The notes beneath the pieces were generated by a model. The model did not search any database. It saw only the letters and a list, made by a program, of their open reading frames with translations, and was not told the DNA's origin. DNA of 64,000 nt from Paralichthys olivaceus (Eukaryota > Chordata > Actinopteri > Pleuronectiformes > Paralichthyidae), in the NCBI RefSeq assembly GCF_024713975.1, contig NC_091108.1, positions 8,601,001-8,665,000 on the forward strand. Reading direction: 5' to 3'. Position numbers and translations under genes: made by a program. Of the stretch, positions 50,059 to 62,898 are shown piece after piece; position 1 is the first letter of the stretch; each line of letters begins with the position of its first letter.

Positions 50059-53000
50059 TCAGAGGTCTGGGAAGCGACTGGGATCCTCTTTGTATTGAGC
50101 AGGGATGGAGAAGATTGACTCTTCGAATTCGTCGTAGCGAAATTCCTGAAAGGTAACGGTGGCTGTGATCGTGGGGAAGACAGGGATGTCTGTGAGAAAA
50201 AGGAAGCAGAGAAGAAGACAAATTAGATTTTGATGGTTCTCTTGAAGCTCACAAACACACCGAACACAGTAGTGGATCAGTTCATACTCACCAAGTTTGA
50301 CTGGAAACCCAGGCGGAAGTTTCATCTGAACAAACTCTCGGAGTTTGTTGAAGTGCTTGAACGGGGCGATGACCTCCAACACGTTTAATAACCTGGAGGC
50401 AGCGGAGAGCCAGTGAGTCAGCAGTTCATTTTAGCCATAAAAGCTCAGACAACACAAAGGAGATTATCTAGGAGATCTTGAGTAAAGAAAAAATACTGTT
50501 TAAAAAACATTCATACATTTAATAACGTAAATGATTAATTGATCAAAATAGTTGATTCATGGGTTAATTCATTAACTGAATAATTGCTACAGTTTAAAAT
50601 GAGCTTTAATAAGGGTACTGAATATTTATAGCTTCATAATTAATGCTGAAGTTTTTAGTTAAGTCAGCAATCTCACACTAAAACTCTATAACCCAGAGCA
50701 GCTGGAAAAGAGTCTGCACATTAACACGTTTTTCAGACTTGAGGATCTGATTCTAAAGAAAACAACATTCGTACAATGGCTGCATTGGTCTCTTTTTGGT
50801 AACAACATTTCTAAAAGCTCAGGATACAAAGGGGAAACAAATCATATTAAAAAACCATTAGCGACTTTAAAGGATGAAGTTTTATAAAGGTTCATTCAGT
50901 AGAGGAGATAAAGCAATTTACTACATTATGTCCTGATAACGTTTTACAGCACTGCCTGTAACCCATTATACTGTAAACCACATCCTGCTTGAAGCTGAGC
51001 TCATCTACTCAGCAAACCATGCCTTTTTTCTCAGCTCTTGTTCGTCTCTCACATGAACACTTATTGACATTCAGGAGACCATTCTGGCTGCATAAAATCA
51101 ATACACAAATGATTTGCAAGTAGCTTAAGAAAAAGGGTGTTAATGAAAGAAATGTAAAATTTAAGTGCATAAATATTTTCAGGATGAGTTTTTACTGCAG
51201 TGGTCCAGGCCCCCTGCTAGACCCTAACATCTAATACATGTTGAATTACATTAGGTTACATAAAGTCTGATTGTTTATTCAAATTGTGCCCATTACTCTC
51301 CCGAGGCACAACAGACAAGATGTGGTCCAGTGCACAAACTCTTGTTGGATATGTTTTTGTAGCTGTTTCTGGATTTGGTAGTTTGTGCTTTCTCTCATGT
51401 GAATGCTCCGTCCTTCAGGGAAACTGGATCTGTTGATGTCAGCATTGACAATCCTGTATATGTCAGGTGTTGACATTTAAATTTATGAATTTGGCCAAAA
51501 GCACTGATGCACAATCTGAACCACAGTAGATCAAGGAAATGCCATTAAGAATGAGTGCCACTGCACTAATTCTTGGGAACATGAAATCCCCTAGAACTAA
51601 TTGAACAAAGTACATGACACAGTGAATAGGGAAGAGAAATAATAATATATGTTTTATTTCTTTCCTCTTTTACGTGCCAGGAAGTAGGCATAGTGTGTGT
51701 GTGTGTGTCTCTGCTCCTCTCCCTGTTTTCTCTACAGGTGAGGTGGGAGAGGTTACTTCCTCTTCTAATCAGAGATTGTCCAACCAGCAGTGAGGGGGGG
51801 GGGTCTACAAAAGAGCACACCTGAGTCTTGTTCTCTTTGTTCTCTGTGACCTCAGTCTGTGTGCAGCACTCTGAGCATTTGTTGTGTTGTTATTAGAGCA
51901 AACTTGTTAAAGTACAATGATAGATGTTGTAGTTTCCTATACACTCACTCATGTAGCGACTCTTTTTTGTTAAGAAACACTCGTCACTTTGTTGCCACCT
52001 TTGTATTGATTTCACTGAAGTGAGATAATCAGCTTCAGCCTTTTGTTTGTGGTTTTGTTTAAGAGGTAGTAAACAGTCAGGCCTAGTTTTGTTGTATTTA
52101 TTTGATTTCTTTGGCAACTTCCTTTGTTCCTTCTTCCCCCACATTCTGTGATTCTGACTTATTTGTCACATCTGCTCTGACACCATCAATTTATTGGTTG
52201 TTGTGCGATACTGTCCTTTACTCCTCGTTCCACCCAGGGGACGCAACAGCCTGAGCACAGCAAACATCATGGCTTTGTTGGGTTGAATATTCATTTAAAA
52301 ACACAGACATGTTGTCATCGCATGGTGGAGCAGTTGATTTTGCAGGGGTTCTCATTGGGGACTCACTCAAGTAAAGTCCTCATGTGTACCTGGCCCAATT
52401 ATATGATCTGAATTATTTCATCTCCACACTAGCCTTTTTCTAAACTCCCCAGTGTATGCAAGTGTATTCACCCAGGATCAATGCGTGCAGAAAGCTTTGT
52501 AAATAGATCTGAGGAGGTAGGGATGTACTTACGACTCGATGCCTAGAGGGAATTCCTGGCTCATGGCTACAGTAGCTTTGAAGTTCTTCTTGCTTTCCTT
52601 GCACATAAGCTCTCTACCAAGATGAGGTGGCCTGGAGGTGGGAAGAAACGCAGACAAACACAAAGACATTGCTTTTGAATTTCAAATTCAGAGTTAATAC
52701 AATTTTTCTTGTAGCTGCCCTGAATAAATTCCTAATCACGGTAAGGTCTAATTAAATCATAGAAAACACCAGATGCTTACTTTCCGTGCTCTGCTGTGAT
52801 GTACTCTTCCCAAGAAATTGTGTTTGGGGCTGGAGCTGTGAGCGACTGCCTCCTCACAGGCTGGGGACAAGAAATCATCAGTCACTGGCATAATCACAAT
52901 CATCCTTCCGCCTTCATCATTTATCATTAGTGAATCACGGTGGGACGTGGGCTTTCTTTCATCTCACCTCAAAGTTCTGTTCACTGATGCTGCCACCTTT

Positions 53001-56000
53001 ACTTAAGCTCTCCATGATGGCTTTGTTCCTCAGGATGTCTTCCTCACTGAGGTGCTCCCGCCGTTTTCTTGACTCCAGCACGAGACCGTTTACGGCATAA
53101 AAGTCAGCTACGAAGTTTCCAACTCTCTCCTGCACAGAAAAGAAGGACATTTCAGTATTTAGTGTTTCATTTTCTCCATCCTTCTTCCATCCCTATCAGA
53201 ATCATCAGAGGGGCTGTGAGTAAGAATGCAAACGTGCGAGCCAGTTGGCTGGACATTTTGTGAAACTTTTTCCTGCCAGCCCCCTTGTAAGATGTCTGGA
53301 GAATGTCCAAGTGAGCCCATGTGAGAATATGGCAGTTAAACGATGTGGAGGACATTTTCTTGTTGTGAACACGTCTGACGTGAATCTGACCAATTTCCTG
53401 CTGCGTTCCTCATATGTGAAAGACAAAGTCTGGAAACTGTCCGGATCCGATGTCCCAAAACATTTCAAATGTCAAAATAAGTTGACTACAGTAAGTGCTA
53501 CAAAAGCCATATAGTGAAATAATCATTGACACTTTGTTTTCTTTGGGGAACTCTGAATGTGCGGATTCCTCCAAGGGTCATGGAAAAAGCCTGGATCTGT
53601 AGGATTATTTAAAGAGGAGAAAAAGACTAGACACTTATATTTCCATTATTCTTTAATGATTGATTGATTGTTGTGAAAACTGAATATAGATTATCACTCC
53701 AGGGCTCTAAATAGGATTTAATGAAACAGTCTGAGACGGGAAAGAAAAAAACTCTGGATTACAATTTACTGTGACTCTTCTCATACGTCATTGTCACATG
53801 CAGAAAATGTTTAACTTTATATAACCGTTTTTTCATCATGTAGTTTGTGTTTACATTCTGTGTCCAGCATAATAATGTCATAAGCCTTACCGTTTTATCC
53901 TCTCTGAAGAGCCAGCCGATCTGACTGCGGGAGAAAGTGATAGACTTTGTTGAAAGAGTTGCAGAGTAGACATCGCTGCTCATCAGAATATCCACCTCTT
54001 CTTCAGTCTCCATCTCTGACTCCTTGGAGAGAATAAAACAAAGGAGAGTCAGGTCTCTCTGTTCATATTAAACACCTGATGACACACTGTGAAACAGAAG
54101 TGTAGCGACACCACTCACTCACCTCGTGGTGTATTCTTTGGTACACTTTCGCTTCGTTGTCCAGAACAACAAAGGACTGGGAGGGTGCCGCATCGCCGTT
54201 GAAGATGAAACTAAGATCTCCACGCTGACATTTCATATCAGTGAAGTCGATGAGAGTGGTGTCGAGTCTAAATTAAAAGAGAGAGGGGAGATGAGAGGGC
54301 GATGAGAGCTGTGAAGATTGTTATGTCCTACTTTTTAGATCTAAAACAAGTCCTCGACCTGGATATCGAACATTTGCTGCCTCAAAGACTCAGTGAATCG
54401 AGATTCCATCATTAGTCACATCAACGAACTTAATATACTGAAGTATTTGATGTCTTACCTTATGTTGATGCCCTGCTTGTAGATTTTACAAGCATCAGAT
54501 GGCAGCATCCGGGACAACAGAGGCACTGCAATATAGATGAATGAGTGAGAATAAATTGTAGTGTGGCTGACATTACACGTTTTTTTCCATTGAAAAAAGA
54601 CTTGACAACGTGTCAGCAAAGTGATATCAAATTAAAGTTGGTGGTAATTTTGTTTGTGTGAAATATAAAAGCTCACCCCAGCTCTGAAAATCCCAGTGCA
54701 GCTCCAGATAAAAGTCTCCAAGCTACAGAAAACAGACACACGTTTCAAATTAACAGACTAAACTGACAAACTGCTGAGGATTTCAGTGATCAATATGTCT
54801 GCTAAGGAGAGTGCAAATCAAAGTCTGCAGACACTTTCAAACTAACTTTGCGTGTAAAAGTTAACTGATGCAGAATGATGTCATTTGCAGATGTGTCTTT
54901 ATTCTGTGAATGCAACGTCAGCTGTGATCCTCACCTCCCTCAGAGCTTTCAGTAATTTCGGCCTCTTATCCTCCACACTCTCCCTGGATTGCTGTTTTAA
55001 CTTCCGCAGTATTGCAGTGACTAAAGAAAGAGGGGAGAACGAAACAGTCAGTTACGCTCAAACCAATATGATGCTGCACATTAAAGGTGATGCTCTGAGT
55101 TTGTTTACCATTAAAACACAAGACAGTCACTTTGCCTCAGCCCAACTTTATTTTTCTAAATTGAGTTGTGTTAAATTGGTTAAATTCATTAAGGTTAAAA
55201 CTGCTTTGTTAAATTACCACCACCCTCCCAGTAACCTGGCAGAGACTGAGCTGCTGCATCACAACAGCTTAAGTGGAGGAGTCTGGATGTTTGGATTGCA
55301 CCATTCTGCTGTACACTGTGTTTTGTCCCCTACAATAATCTATGGACTGGTTGCCATAAACCTGCAGTTAGGTGCTAAAATGGTGTCTCTTGGTCAGAGG
55401 AGCAGTCAATACGTTAAGTTCTGTTTGGTTGACTTATGTTTAAGCCCTAGAGCAGTTTTCTTTTGTAGATGTATTGGTAGTTGTTTTTTTTCTATCACTT
55501 TTTTCTTGTTTTGTTACACAAATTACACAAAATTAAGGAAAGTTTTTCATTATAGCACTCATAAATTGCTCCTATTAAATATTATAATATAAATATAATA
55601 AGAAATACCAAGACAGAATATATTTTTTTTTAAATCGTTGGGAAGAAAACGCATATATATTCTTGAATATGCAGTCAAGGCTAAAACATATAATCTAAGC
55701 AACATCTATATGACAGTGTCAACAAAACCTGAACTTTACAGACATTCTAAATGTAGATACATAGAAGAAGCAGTAGCATTGGATTGAATCAGCTTGTATA
55801 AGTGTACTTAATAAACTGGCAACTGGGAGTAAGAATATAATAATGCATATAAATAATTTTGAATTACTGTGCCTTTCTTGACACTCAAGGACACCCAATA
55901 TATCATAAATAAACACATTAATTAAAACTTGGCACAAGAGTATTTCAAAAGTAGAAACAAAGGTTAAAATCATGTTCATATCTTTGAATCTCTAAAATAT

Positions 56001-59000
56001 CAAATTCTGAATAGGTTACATTCGATTTCCATGTTTTTTGGAAGACAACTTGTTGAGAGAGGAAGAGAAAGAGAGAGAGAGATTTGAGTTTTATTTATTC
56101 AGTTCACAACCGGTCAATGGGAATTTAACTAGTCCCCAGTTAAAACAGGCGCAGTGATGGTTATGGAGATTTACGGTTTAATATGTGAGGGAGCATCACT
56201 ACTCCGCTTCATCTCATTTCTGTATGTTTGTAATGCTTCAGTGGCAGTGATTGGATCAGCTCTCTTCAAGAGCAGCTACTTCTCATAAAATGACTGGCGA
56301 CCACTAAACGATATGAACTGAAAGCCACAATAAATCAGCGTACTGAGGATGAATCCTGATCGTTATGACCAGGGTGGAAATACTGGACGTGACTGAGGAG
56401 AAAGAAGTGCTGACAAGACACTCGCTGTGCGAGGGAGTTCGTCATTGCACGCGCACACACACACAGTGAGCGAGCTGCTGACGCATTGTGCACATGTGTA
56501 AGAGCGAAAGGTGATGACTGCTGACGAGACTGCAGTGTTTCATGAACAGCTGTTACGCACGCAACTGACATATTGAGACACATCATTCTATATGTGTCCC
56601 CTCTCACAAGGTGATAACCAGCTGTGTGCTGCATTTTATTTGACCAAAGACCTAAACCCCACTGTCGCTCGGGTTTGACTTTCTTTGCATGTCCTTGCGG
56701 ATGGTGTGGATGCAGCCAGCACCCCCTCCCCCTCTCTGCTTCACTGGTTCCCCTTCACCCATGTGAGTGATGTGACCTTCTCAAAGCAAAACTCCTGGTC
56801 TCTGTCCCAAGCCAGCCTACCACAGCAGGCGCGGAGAGCCGAGACGCATACTAACAAGGCTGGGGGTCATTTCTCAAACTGCTGGGCCTCACAGCTTCCA
56901 TCAGAGGAAACATAAGAAGATGCTGATAGTTCACAGCTTCGTTATCTATACAGCCAAACCACTCAAACTAGTGATCTCAGCTTAGTCACAAAAACTGATA
57001 TATGATTTATTGGACACTTAGCTGGTCTTTATCTATTGTTAGTAAATTTAAAAAAACATTTTTAAAGCCTGAAAAGGGTCAGAAAAGTGAATTCATCTCA
57101 AAGGTATTAGCTGGTGCCTTTCACATGTCATTTGACTGTTTTCACTGGATGTCAGATTTAAAAGCTGTTTGGTGATCAGGCTGTAAGCTCAGGGCTTCCT
57201 AACACTAAGCCATTATTCAGGCTACGTTCCAACCATCTGGATGATGACTGCTCAGAGAAAATACCGCCTTTGGCTTTTTAGCTGCACTGATCAGATAGCA
57301 GCTGCATCTTTGTATATACATACTTCATTAAATGGCTCATGAAGGGTCCTTCAGACATTCACACACATACTGTGACCTCCAACAGTATTCCGCCCTGTTG
57401 CAGAATTGTATGAAGCCAATACAATAAAATATTCTAACTCTTTATCAGGCCATCGAAAGATGTTCTCTGCTACTTCACTGGTTCAGTTATGACCAGTTCA
57501 ACCGAATCTGTCTCTGTATCACAGCAGAAACTCCATCGGCTAACTGTCCGAACAATGAGGATACATCACTGCAGGTTTCCCACTGAGATAGTAGAAACAT
57601 GTCGCAGTATGAAAACCGCAGGAGCACTGTTGACATCACTTACTCATTTGCCTGTCACCATAGCTGATGGCTTCTGCCAGAGGACTCCATCCCTGTGCGT
57701 TCTTTATCTTTACAGGTGCATTGTGGGCCAGCAGGAGGAGGGCACATTCTGAAAGAAAGATTTGAAAATGATCACTGATATTCTGTGCACACTCACCATT
57801 TTTTAATTTTTCTTATTTTGAGCAAACAACCTTTATTTTAAAAAAGAACACAACAAGGAGTAAATGTCGAGCTTTTAATATTTAACTTTGTAACACAGTC
57901 TGGATAAAAGATGTGCTCGATTTAACAGATGAATAAACTTTAAGTGATAATAAACCTAGAACTCCTGTTCACTTAGATGATTCATTACAGTCAGCATCAG
58001 CTACTGGCAGCTATGACTTCTTTCTGGAAGACGGATCCAGGCGTTGATGCTTTTCCTATTTGCCCGTGTGAGTTCTTTGTGCATTTATTTATTTTCAGCT
58101 TTTAGAGTGTGTGTATAATACAAATAAAATAATAATAACAAACAAAGAGTAAGTAATTGTTTATGAATGCCAGTCTAGATATGCTGTATGTCCACTGTGC
58201 ATAGTCAAGATGGAAATGACTATACAGGCTACAAATGGATGAACATATGAAGGTAGTAGTTTGAAGTTAGTCCTAACAAATTAAGCCACACTACCAAGGG
58301 GCTGATAAATCAGTATAAGCATCCACTACTTAGTTGCAGCCAACTTTTCTTTCTGATCTAATCAATAAAGGATAAATTTGCCGAATAAATCAGCTGAGGA
58401 GTAAAGTAGCTAATCTAATCAAAATAACGGCAGGACACCACAGCACTGAACCATGTCTTACTGCATGAGCACTGAACCTCTATCTGATTAAGAAAAAGGT
58501 AAATCTTCTGACTGCACTGCATGTAATCTGCAATATATACAAGTTTCTCTAACCACCATTAAACCAATTCTATGTTATTCCTCTGCAGAGGTCAGAAAAG
58601 ACACGCTGAGTGCTGCAGGGGTGTGGATGCTATTTCAAGAATAGCAGAACTGACTGTGCTTAAAAATGGCCTTTTAATGAGGGTGTCTAAAACTGTTATG
58701 CCACACAGACACAAGGCCCTGGAACACAGCGGCTCAGAGCATTTTTCTGGGCTCAAATTGAGGCTGGTAGTTTGTCACCTGAGAAGTGCCTGGTTCTTTT
58801 TGGTTGTATGAAAAAGGACAAGGTCTAGGGAGGGTTCGACATGAGCAAAAATCATCAGTCAGTATTGATAATTATCACAATAAATGTCACGTTCATATAC
58901 TTTTTTAAGTTTAAAGACTGATTTGTGCTCCTGAGTGAAGATTGTGGTTATTCCTTATTTTATTACACTTTTACGAAGCAGATGTAGATCAATCATGTGT

Positions 59001-59724
59001 CATATCTCATCAATCTGCTTGCACAGTACAAAAAGCATTAAATCAATCTATATATAGCACTTTTGCTATATTGCTATTGATTAAAATGATATTGCAATCA
59101 TTTTTGACATGGTTTTATTGCCCACTAAGTTCAATACATTTGATCACACTAATGTTCAGATTTACCTTTGTGGCCCAGCATCAGAGCCAGGTGGAGAGGC
59201 GTGTTCCCTAAGAGAGGAGAAAGACAATGAGTACACATCCATACAAACACCTAATCCCACACACACACACACACACACAGGTAAAGATGTTATGTTGTGC
59301 TTTCCAACAATTTACTCAGAAAAGCAGCGAGGGCACAACTCTCACCGTGCACATCCTTCTGAGAGATGCTGTTGGTCCTGATGAGAGAGGAGAGTCGGCG
59401 CACGTCTGCCTTGAACACGCACTCGTGCACGGGGAACTCCAGCTCCTCTTTCGTGAGGATGATGGGGTTCTTGTTGTTGTCATTGACCACGGTGCCGATG
59501 GGCGACGCGTTGCCGTTGATGTTGTTCGCATTGAGCTGCTGCTGCTGCTGCAGCGCGGAGGATTTGACGGACTTCTGGAAAGCCCTGTTGGACTTGAACA
59601 GGTTGCTGGTGCCGTTGGGGATGGTCTCGTTGGAGGTCTCGTCGTGCGCGTCCCTCCTCTCGTCGTTTTTGTTGGGTTTGTTGTTGTGGTCCTTCCGCAG
59701 GGCGCGTATCTTCTCACCTGTCAT
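50059..59724 (-). CDS. ankrd13c: Ankyrin repeat domain-containing protein 13C
   Basis: The mammalian orthologue is an ER-membrane-associated chaperone that controls folding and export of some GPCRs. Thirteen exons join in phase to 524 aa (human 541): 59346-59724, 59166-59207, 57644-57748, 54935-55020, 54677-54722, 54459-54525, 54123-54267, 53891-54022, 52968-53129, 52781-52860, 52533-52631, 50292-50392, 50059-50189. The start ATG at 59722-59724 gives the conserved MTGEKIRALRKDH; an in-frame ATG 36 nt upstream is possible but lacks conservation. A low-complexity N-terminus (QQQQQ, Asn-rich) precedes ankyrin repeats (VHGNTPLHLALMLGHKECAL, NAQGWSPLAEAISYG). Then comes the GPCR-chaperone domain (LHWDFQSW, MKCQRGDLSFIF, GWLFREDKTERVGNFVADFY). 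The C-terminus is RYDEFEESIF...SRFPDL. Confidence 0.96.
50393..52532 (-). other. ankrd13c intron 11
   Basis: The 2.1-kb intron contains a short GT microsatellite at about 51691-51706 and a G run at 51793-51801. No repeat family is recognised with confidence and no exon is seen. Confidence 0.5.
55021..57643 (-). other. ankrd13c intron 3
   Basis: The 2.6-kb intron has a GA-rich stretch at about 56060-56085 and a short CA run at 56454-56466. A 235-codon open frame on the opposite strand (54885-55592) overlaps exon 4 antisense; it has no recognisable motifs and I treat it as chance. Confidence 0.5.
57749..59165 (-). other. ankrd13c intron 2
   Basis: The 1.4-kb intron is AT-rich and non-coding. 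Nothing recognisable was found. Confidence 0.5.
59254..59280 (+). repeat. (CA)n microsatellite in ankrd13c intron 1
   Basis: An uninterrupted CA run lies in the 138-bp intron between ankrd13c exons 1 and 2. It takes up about a fifth of the intron. Confidence 0.85.
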
Positions 59725-60311
59725 GATCACTGGACGCGCGCTACCCGGTTCACTAATCACTGAGCTACACGGCTGCTGGGTAAATACAACGAGAGCTAGT
59801 CTGCATCAGCAATAGAAGCCAATGTGAGTTAAATCCAGCGTTGAGTGAAGCGCGTTGAATGCCGTTACACCTGCTGCCCGGCTCCCACAGCCAGCGTTAG
59901 CCGCCAGCAGTTCTCAAGCTAGCAAGCCCACAATGAAAAATGAATACGATGGGTGCGGCGATGAAAACAGAGGATAATGCTAAACAAAACAAAAGACACG
60001 CACTGAATGAAAACGCGGTTATAAATGAGAACAACCAGCGAACGACTACATCGTCATCTCCGTCATCGGTTTTTCAAATAGCATCGATTCAATTTGCTTT
60101 GTGGACAAATTCAGACGCTCCGATGAACCTGCGGAGCTAACGACCCCGCTAGCTGGCTGATATCGCGAGATTGTCCCGAGACCGAACCGACGCGAGTTGG
60201 CGCAGTCGCAATCTGGTGGCGTCATCTTTACGCGACGCGGTTTTTTTTTGTTTCACCGTCAACGAGCAGCTAGCAGCCAGCTAGCTCCACCGTGCGCTAC
60301 CTGTGCTGATA
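59725..60311. promoter_or_regulatory. Shared bidirectional promoter of ankrd13c and znf830
   Basis: The two start codons face away from each other across 587 bp with no other gene between. The region is CG-dinucleotide-rich. It holds TCGCGAGA (60163-60170), which is TCTCGCGA on the minus strand, a core of an element typical of TATA-less, often bidirectional, vertebrate promoters. No TATA box is apparent at either side. That the two genes share regulation is inference from arrangement. Confidence 0.6.
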
Positions 60312-61352
60312 ATGGCACCGCCCAAGAAGGGGAAGAAAGTGGTGAATCAAGAGGAGCTGCGGCGCTTGATGCGAGAAAAACAGAGGCAGACGACGGATAA
60401 GAAGCGCGTCGAGTCTCCGTTCGCTAAGTACAACAGTCTGGGCCACCTCAGCTGCGTGCTGTGCGGGGTGCAGGTGAAGTCCGAGCTGCTGTGGCCGGCT
60501 CATGTTCTCGGGAAACAGCATAAAGAGAAGGTAGCTGAGCTGAAGGGGGCGAAGAGTCAACCAGCGGCTCCACAGAACCAGCCGGTGAAGAGGAAAGCGC
60601 CGGACAGCGAGGACGTCAACGGGAAGAAAGCGAAACCAGCGGCGGTCGCGGGGCAGTCTGCGTCAGGGCTGCCCGGGGATTTCTTTGAGCGACCCGGAGA
60701 GAAGGCAGCTGGTTCTGCTCACAAGTCTGCAGGTTTGAGTCTCTTGGCTGGAGTCTATGATGATGATGATGATGATGAAACGGATGCTGGAGAGGCAGCT
60801 CAAGCAGGGACCTCAAACCCTCCTCCTCCAAAGGCGGAAGCTGCAGGGCTGCCAGCGGACTTCTTTGACAGCTCCATCCCATCCACACCCACCATCTCCC
60901 ACTCTGGGTCCATCCTCAAACCAGAAGTGACGGAGAAGAGCGCAGACAAGAAGGACAACACAGCCGAGGCGCTGCCGGAGGGCTTCTTCGACGACCCGGT
61001 GAGAGATGCCAAAGTGCGCAAAGTGGAGGCGCCCCAAGATCAGATGGACAAGGAGTGGGAAGAGTTTCAGAAGGAGATTAGACAGGTGAACACTAAATCA
61101 GACGCCATTGTAGCTGAGGATGACGAGGAGGGACGCCTTGAGCGTCAGATCGACGAAATCGATGAACAAATTGAGTGTTACAAGAGGGTTGAGCTGCTGA
61201 GGGACAAGCGAGATGTAGTGAAAAACCAACCTCTGTCAAGGAGGGAGGAACAAATGGAGACTGATGACATGACTGTAGAGGAAGAGGAGGATGAAGAGGA
61301 GCTGCTGGGGCTACTGTCCCGTGACTGGAGGGCTAAGGGGGCACTGGCATAA
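60312..61352 (+). CDS. znf830: Zinc finger protein 830 (CCDC16/OMCG1-like)
   Basis: This intronless gene encodes 346 aa. The start is the ATG at 60312 ([20 protein letters not shown]); the frame is open slightly further upstream but only through a GTG. One C2H2 finger of the U1/matrin type occurs near residues 50-72 (CVLC-x12-H-x5-H, then KEKVAELKG). Three GLP.DFF or ALPEGFFDD motifs repeat in the middle. An aspartate run (gat repeats at about 60760) follows the second third. The C-terminus has a coiled coil ([20 protein letters not shown]) and an acidic tail before [15 protein letters not shown]. The family is nuclear, linked to spliceosome/XAB2 complexes and needed in early embryos (known for mouse Omcg1). 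It is divergent from ankrd13c. Confidence 0.95.
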   Translation: MAPPKKGKKVVNQEELRRLMREKQRQTTDKKRVESPFAKYNSLGHLSCVLCGVQVKSELLWPAHVLGKQHKEKVAELKGAKSQPAAPQNQPVKRKAPDSEDVNGKKAKPAAVAGQSASGLPGDFFERPGEKAAGSAHKSAGLSLLAGVYDDDDDDETDAGEAAQAGTSNPPPPKAEAAGLPADFFDSSIPSTPTISHSGSILKPEVTEKSADKKDNTAEALPEGFFDDPVRDAKVRKVEAPQDQMDKEWEEFQKEIRQVNTKSDAIVAEDDEEGRLERQIDEIDEQIECYKRVELLRDKRDVVKNQPLSRREEQMETDDMTVEEEEDEEELLGLLSRDWRAKGALA

Positions 61353-62898
61353 AGTTCTGTGAAACAATATTTTCAAAGTATTTGAAAGGTATTTTCTTGT
61401 AAAAGTTATAAATCTGTAAATATGTTTGTTAATGGATACCCGTGTCGTCTTTTTTGTATATTTCAATCTGGGTTTAATAATGATGAGGTGATTCTGGTAA
61501 AACATGAACTTCCACAAGATAAGGCTTCTCACTTTGTGTCTCAAAACACGAGATAAACCACAAACCTTTAAACTTTGTGTTTATTAACTGGTGATCACAC
61601 AAAAAACACATTCATAAAATCTTTCATGTCAGTAGCAGCATGAACCCAAAGTCACGATGGCAAAAGCTACTTAACATTTTCAGCTCAACCAACCATTGTC
61701 CTGCAAAAACAATTTGTTGCTTATGTTAAGTTTAAATTATCTGTCCATGTTACATTATAAGCAACATGCAAAGCACAACAGAATTAACTTTTTTAATGTA
61801 CAATGCTGAGACTGTAAAATCAATTTACCCCTTTCAAAAGATAATCGGCAGAGAATACGTTTTCACCATTTTTACAGAGTACAACAATGTTTGATTACAA
61901 CAAACTTGTCATGTAAATAATACACCTTTTGTTAGGTCCATAAAAATGGAATAAATGAATCAAGTAAAGATTGATAATCAGTGCTTAATATACTACCTGT
62001 TACACATCGTGAGATAGGTGTGTCGTCTGTCTAATGCAAATTCTATCAAGCAACATCAACGTCTTTTGTTATTGCTACATATGCCTCGTGAGTTACCACT
62101 TCAAAATTCTTTCCAGGTGATTCGAAGTGTTCATAGCCCTTCAAATCATTAAAGAACTGACAACTACAACAAGCAAAAAAACAACAACAATTGGACTAAA
62201 CACACAATCACAACTAACTGAGGATAAATGAGGAAAAACACTAAACAGAAAGAAGAAATCAGAAAGTTGAGATTCTGCTTAGAAAAGAGTATACAAAAGC
62301 CTTTAGTCTTATTCTCGACTGTGTGTTTCAGATAAGTTAGGAAATTGTCTAAAAACAAAACCCACCCTCACAAAAAGTCAATTTCTAGTAGTCATTTGTA
62401 AACATTCATAAAAGTCTATCCGGGGTTCTATAAATAAGGTTGGTGTGAGTTGTACCAGGTGATGGGTGGGGACCCACTGACATTTACAGCCTCAAGAACC
62501 TAAACGCATCATTACATCAAGATGAGACATAGTTAAAAAGAACAAAACACAGGCCCAGGTAACAGCAAGTTTGGGAACAGAATGGAAAAAAGGATTCAAA
62601 ATAAATCACACTTTCTTTTCATGGGTAATTAAATCAAACCAATAGATTTGCTGAAATAAAAGCTGAATATTCTGCATATGGAGTAGTCTTTAAATGTTAA
62701 GATAATGTTTCTGTGGCCAAGATCGTGCTGAGATGGATTGAAGGGGGGGGGGGGCATGCCAGCGCCACTGTTCCACAATCAGTATGATAAATATTCAGTT
62801 CACAAAAGTGCAGCAATTACAGAAGCGGGTCAAGAACTCCGAACACCCCTGACCCCACTGGGCTTCAATACTGTTCACTGCGGTCTGTGACAAAGTGC
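61353..62898. other. Convergent 3' UTRs of znf830 and the right-edge gene
   Basis: Non-coding, AT-rich. A minus-strand AATAAA (tttatt at about 61579-61584) could end the right-edge gene after a 1.3-kb 3' UTR. A run of G (about 62742-62753) interrupts otherwise plain sequence. Confidence 0.4.

Noticed and set aside
54885-55592. 235-codon open frame on + strand
   Set aside because: It overlaps ankrd13c exon 4 in antisense and then runs through intron; composition is Phe/Leu/Ser-rich as expected from AT-rich chance frames.
59227-59763. 178-codon open frame on + strand
   Set aside because: Antisense shadow of ankrd13c exon 1; the minus-strand frame matches the known protein.
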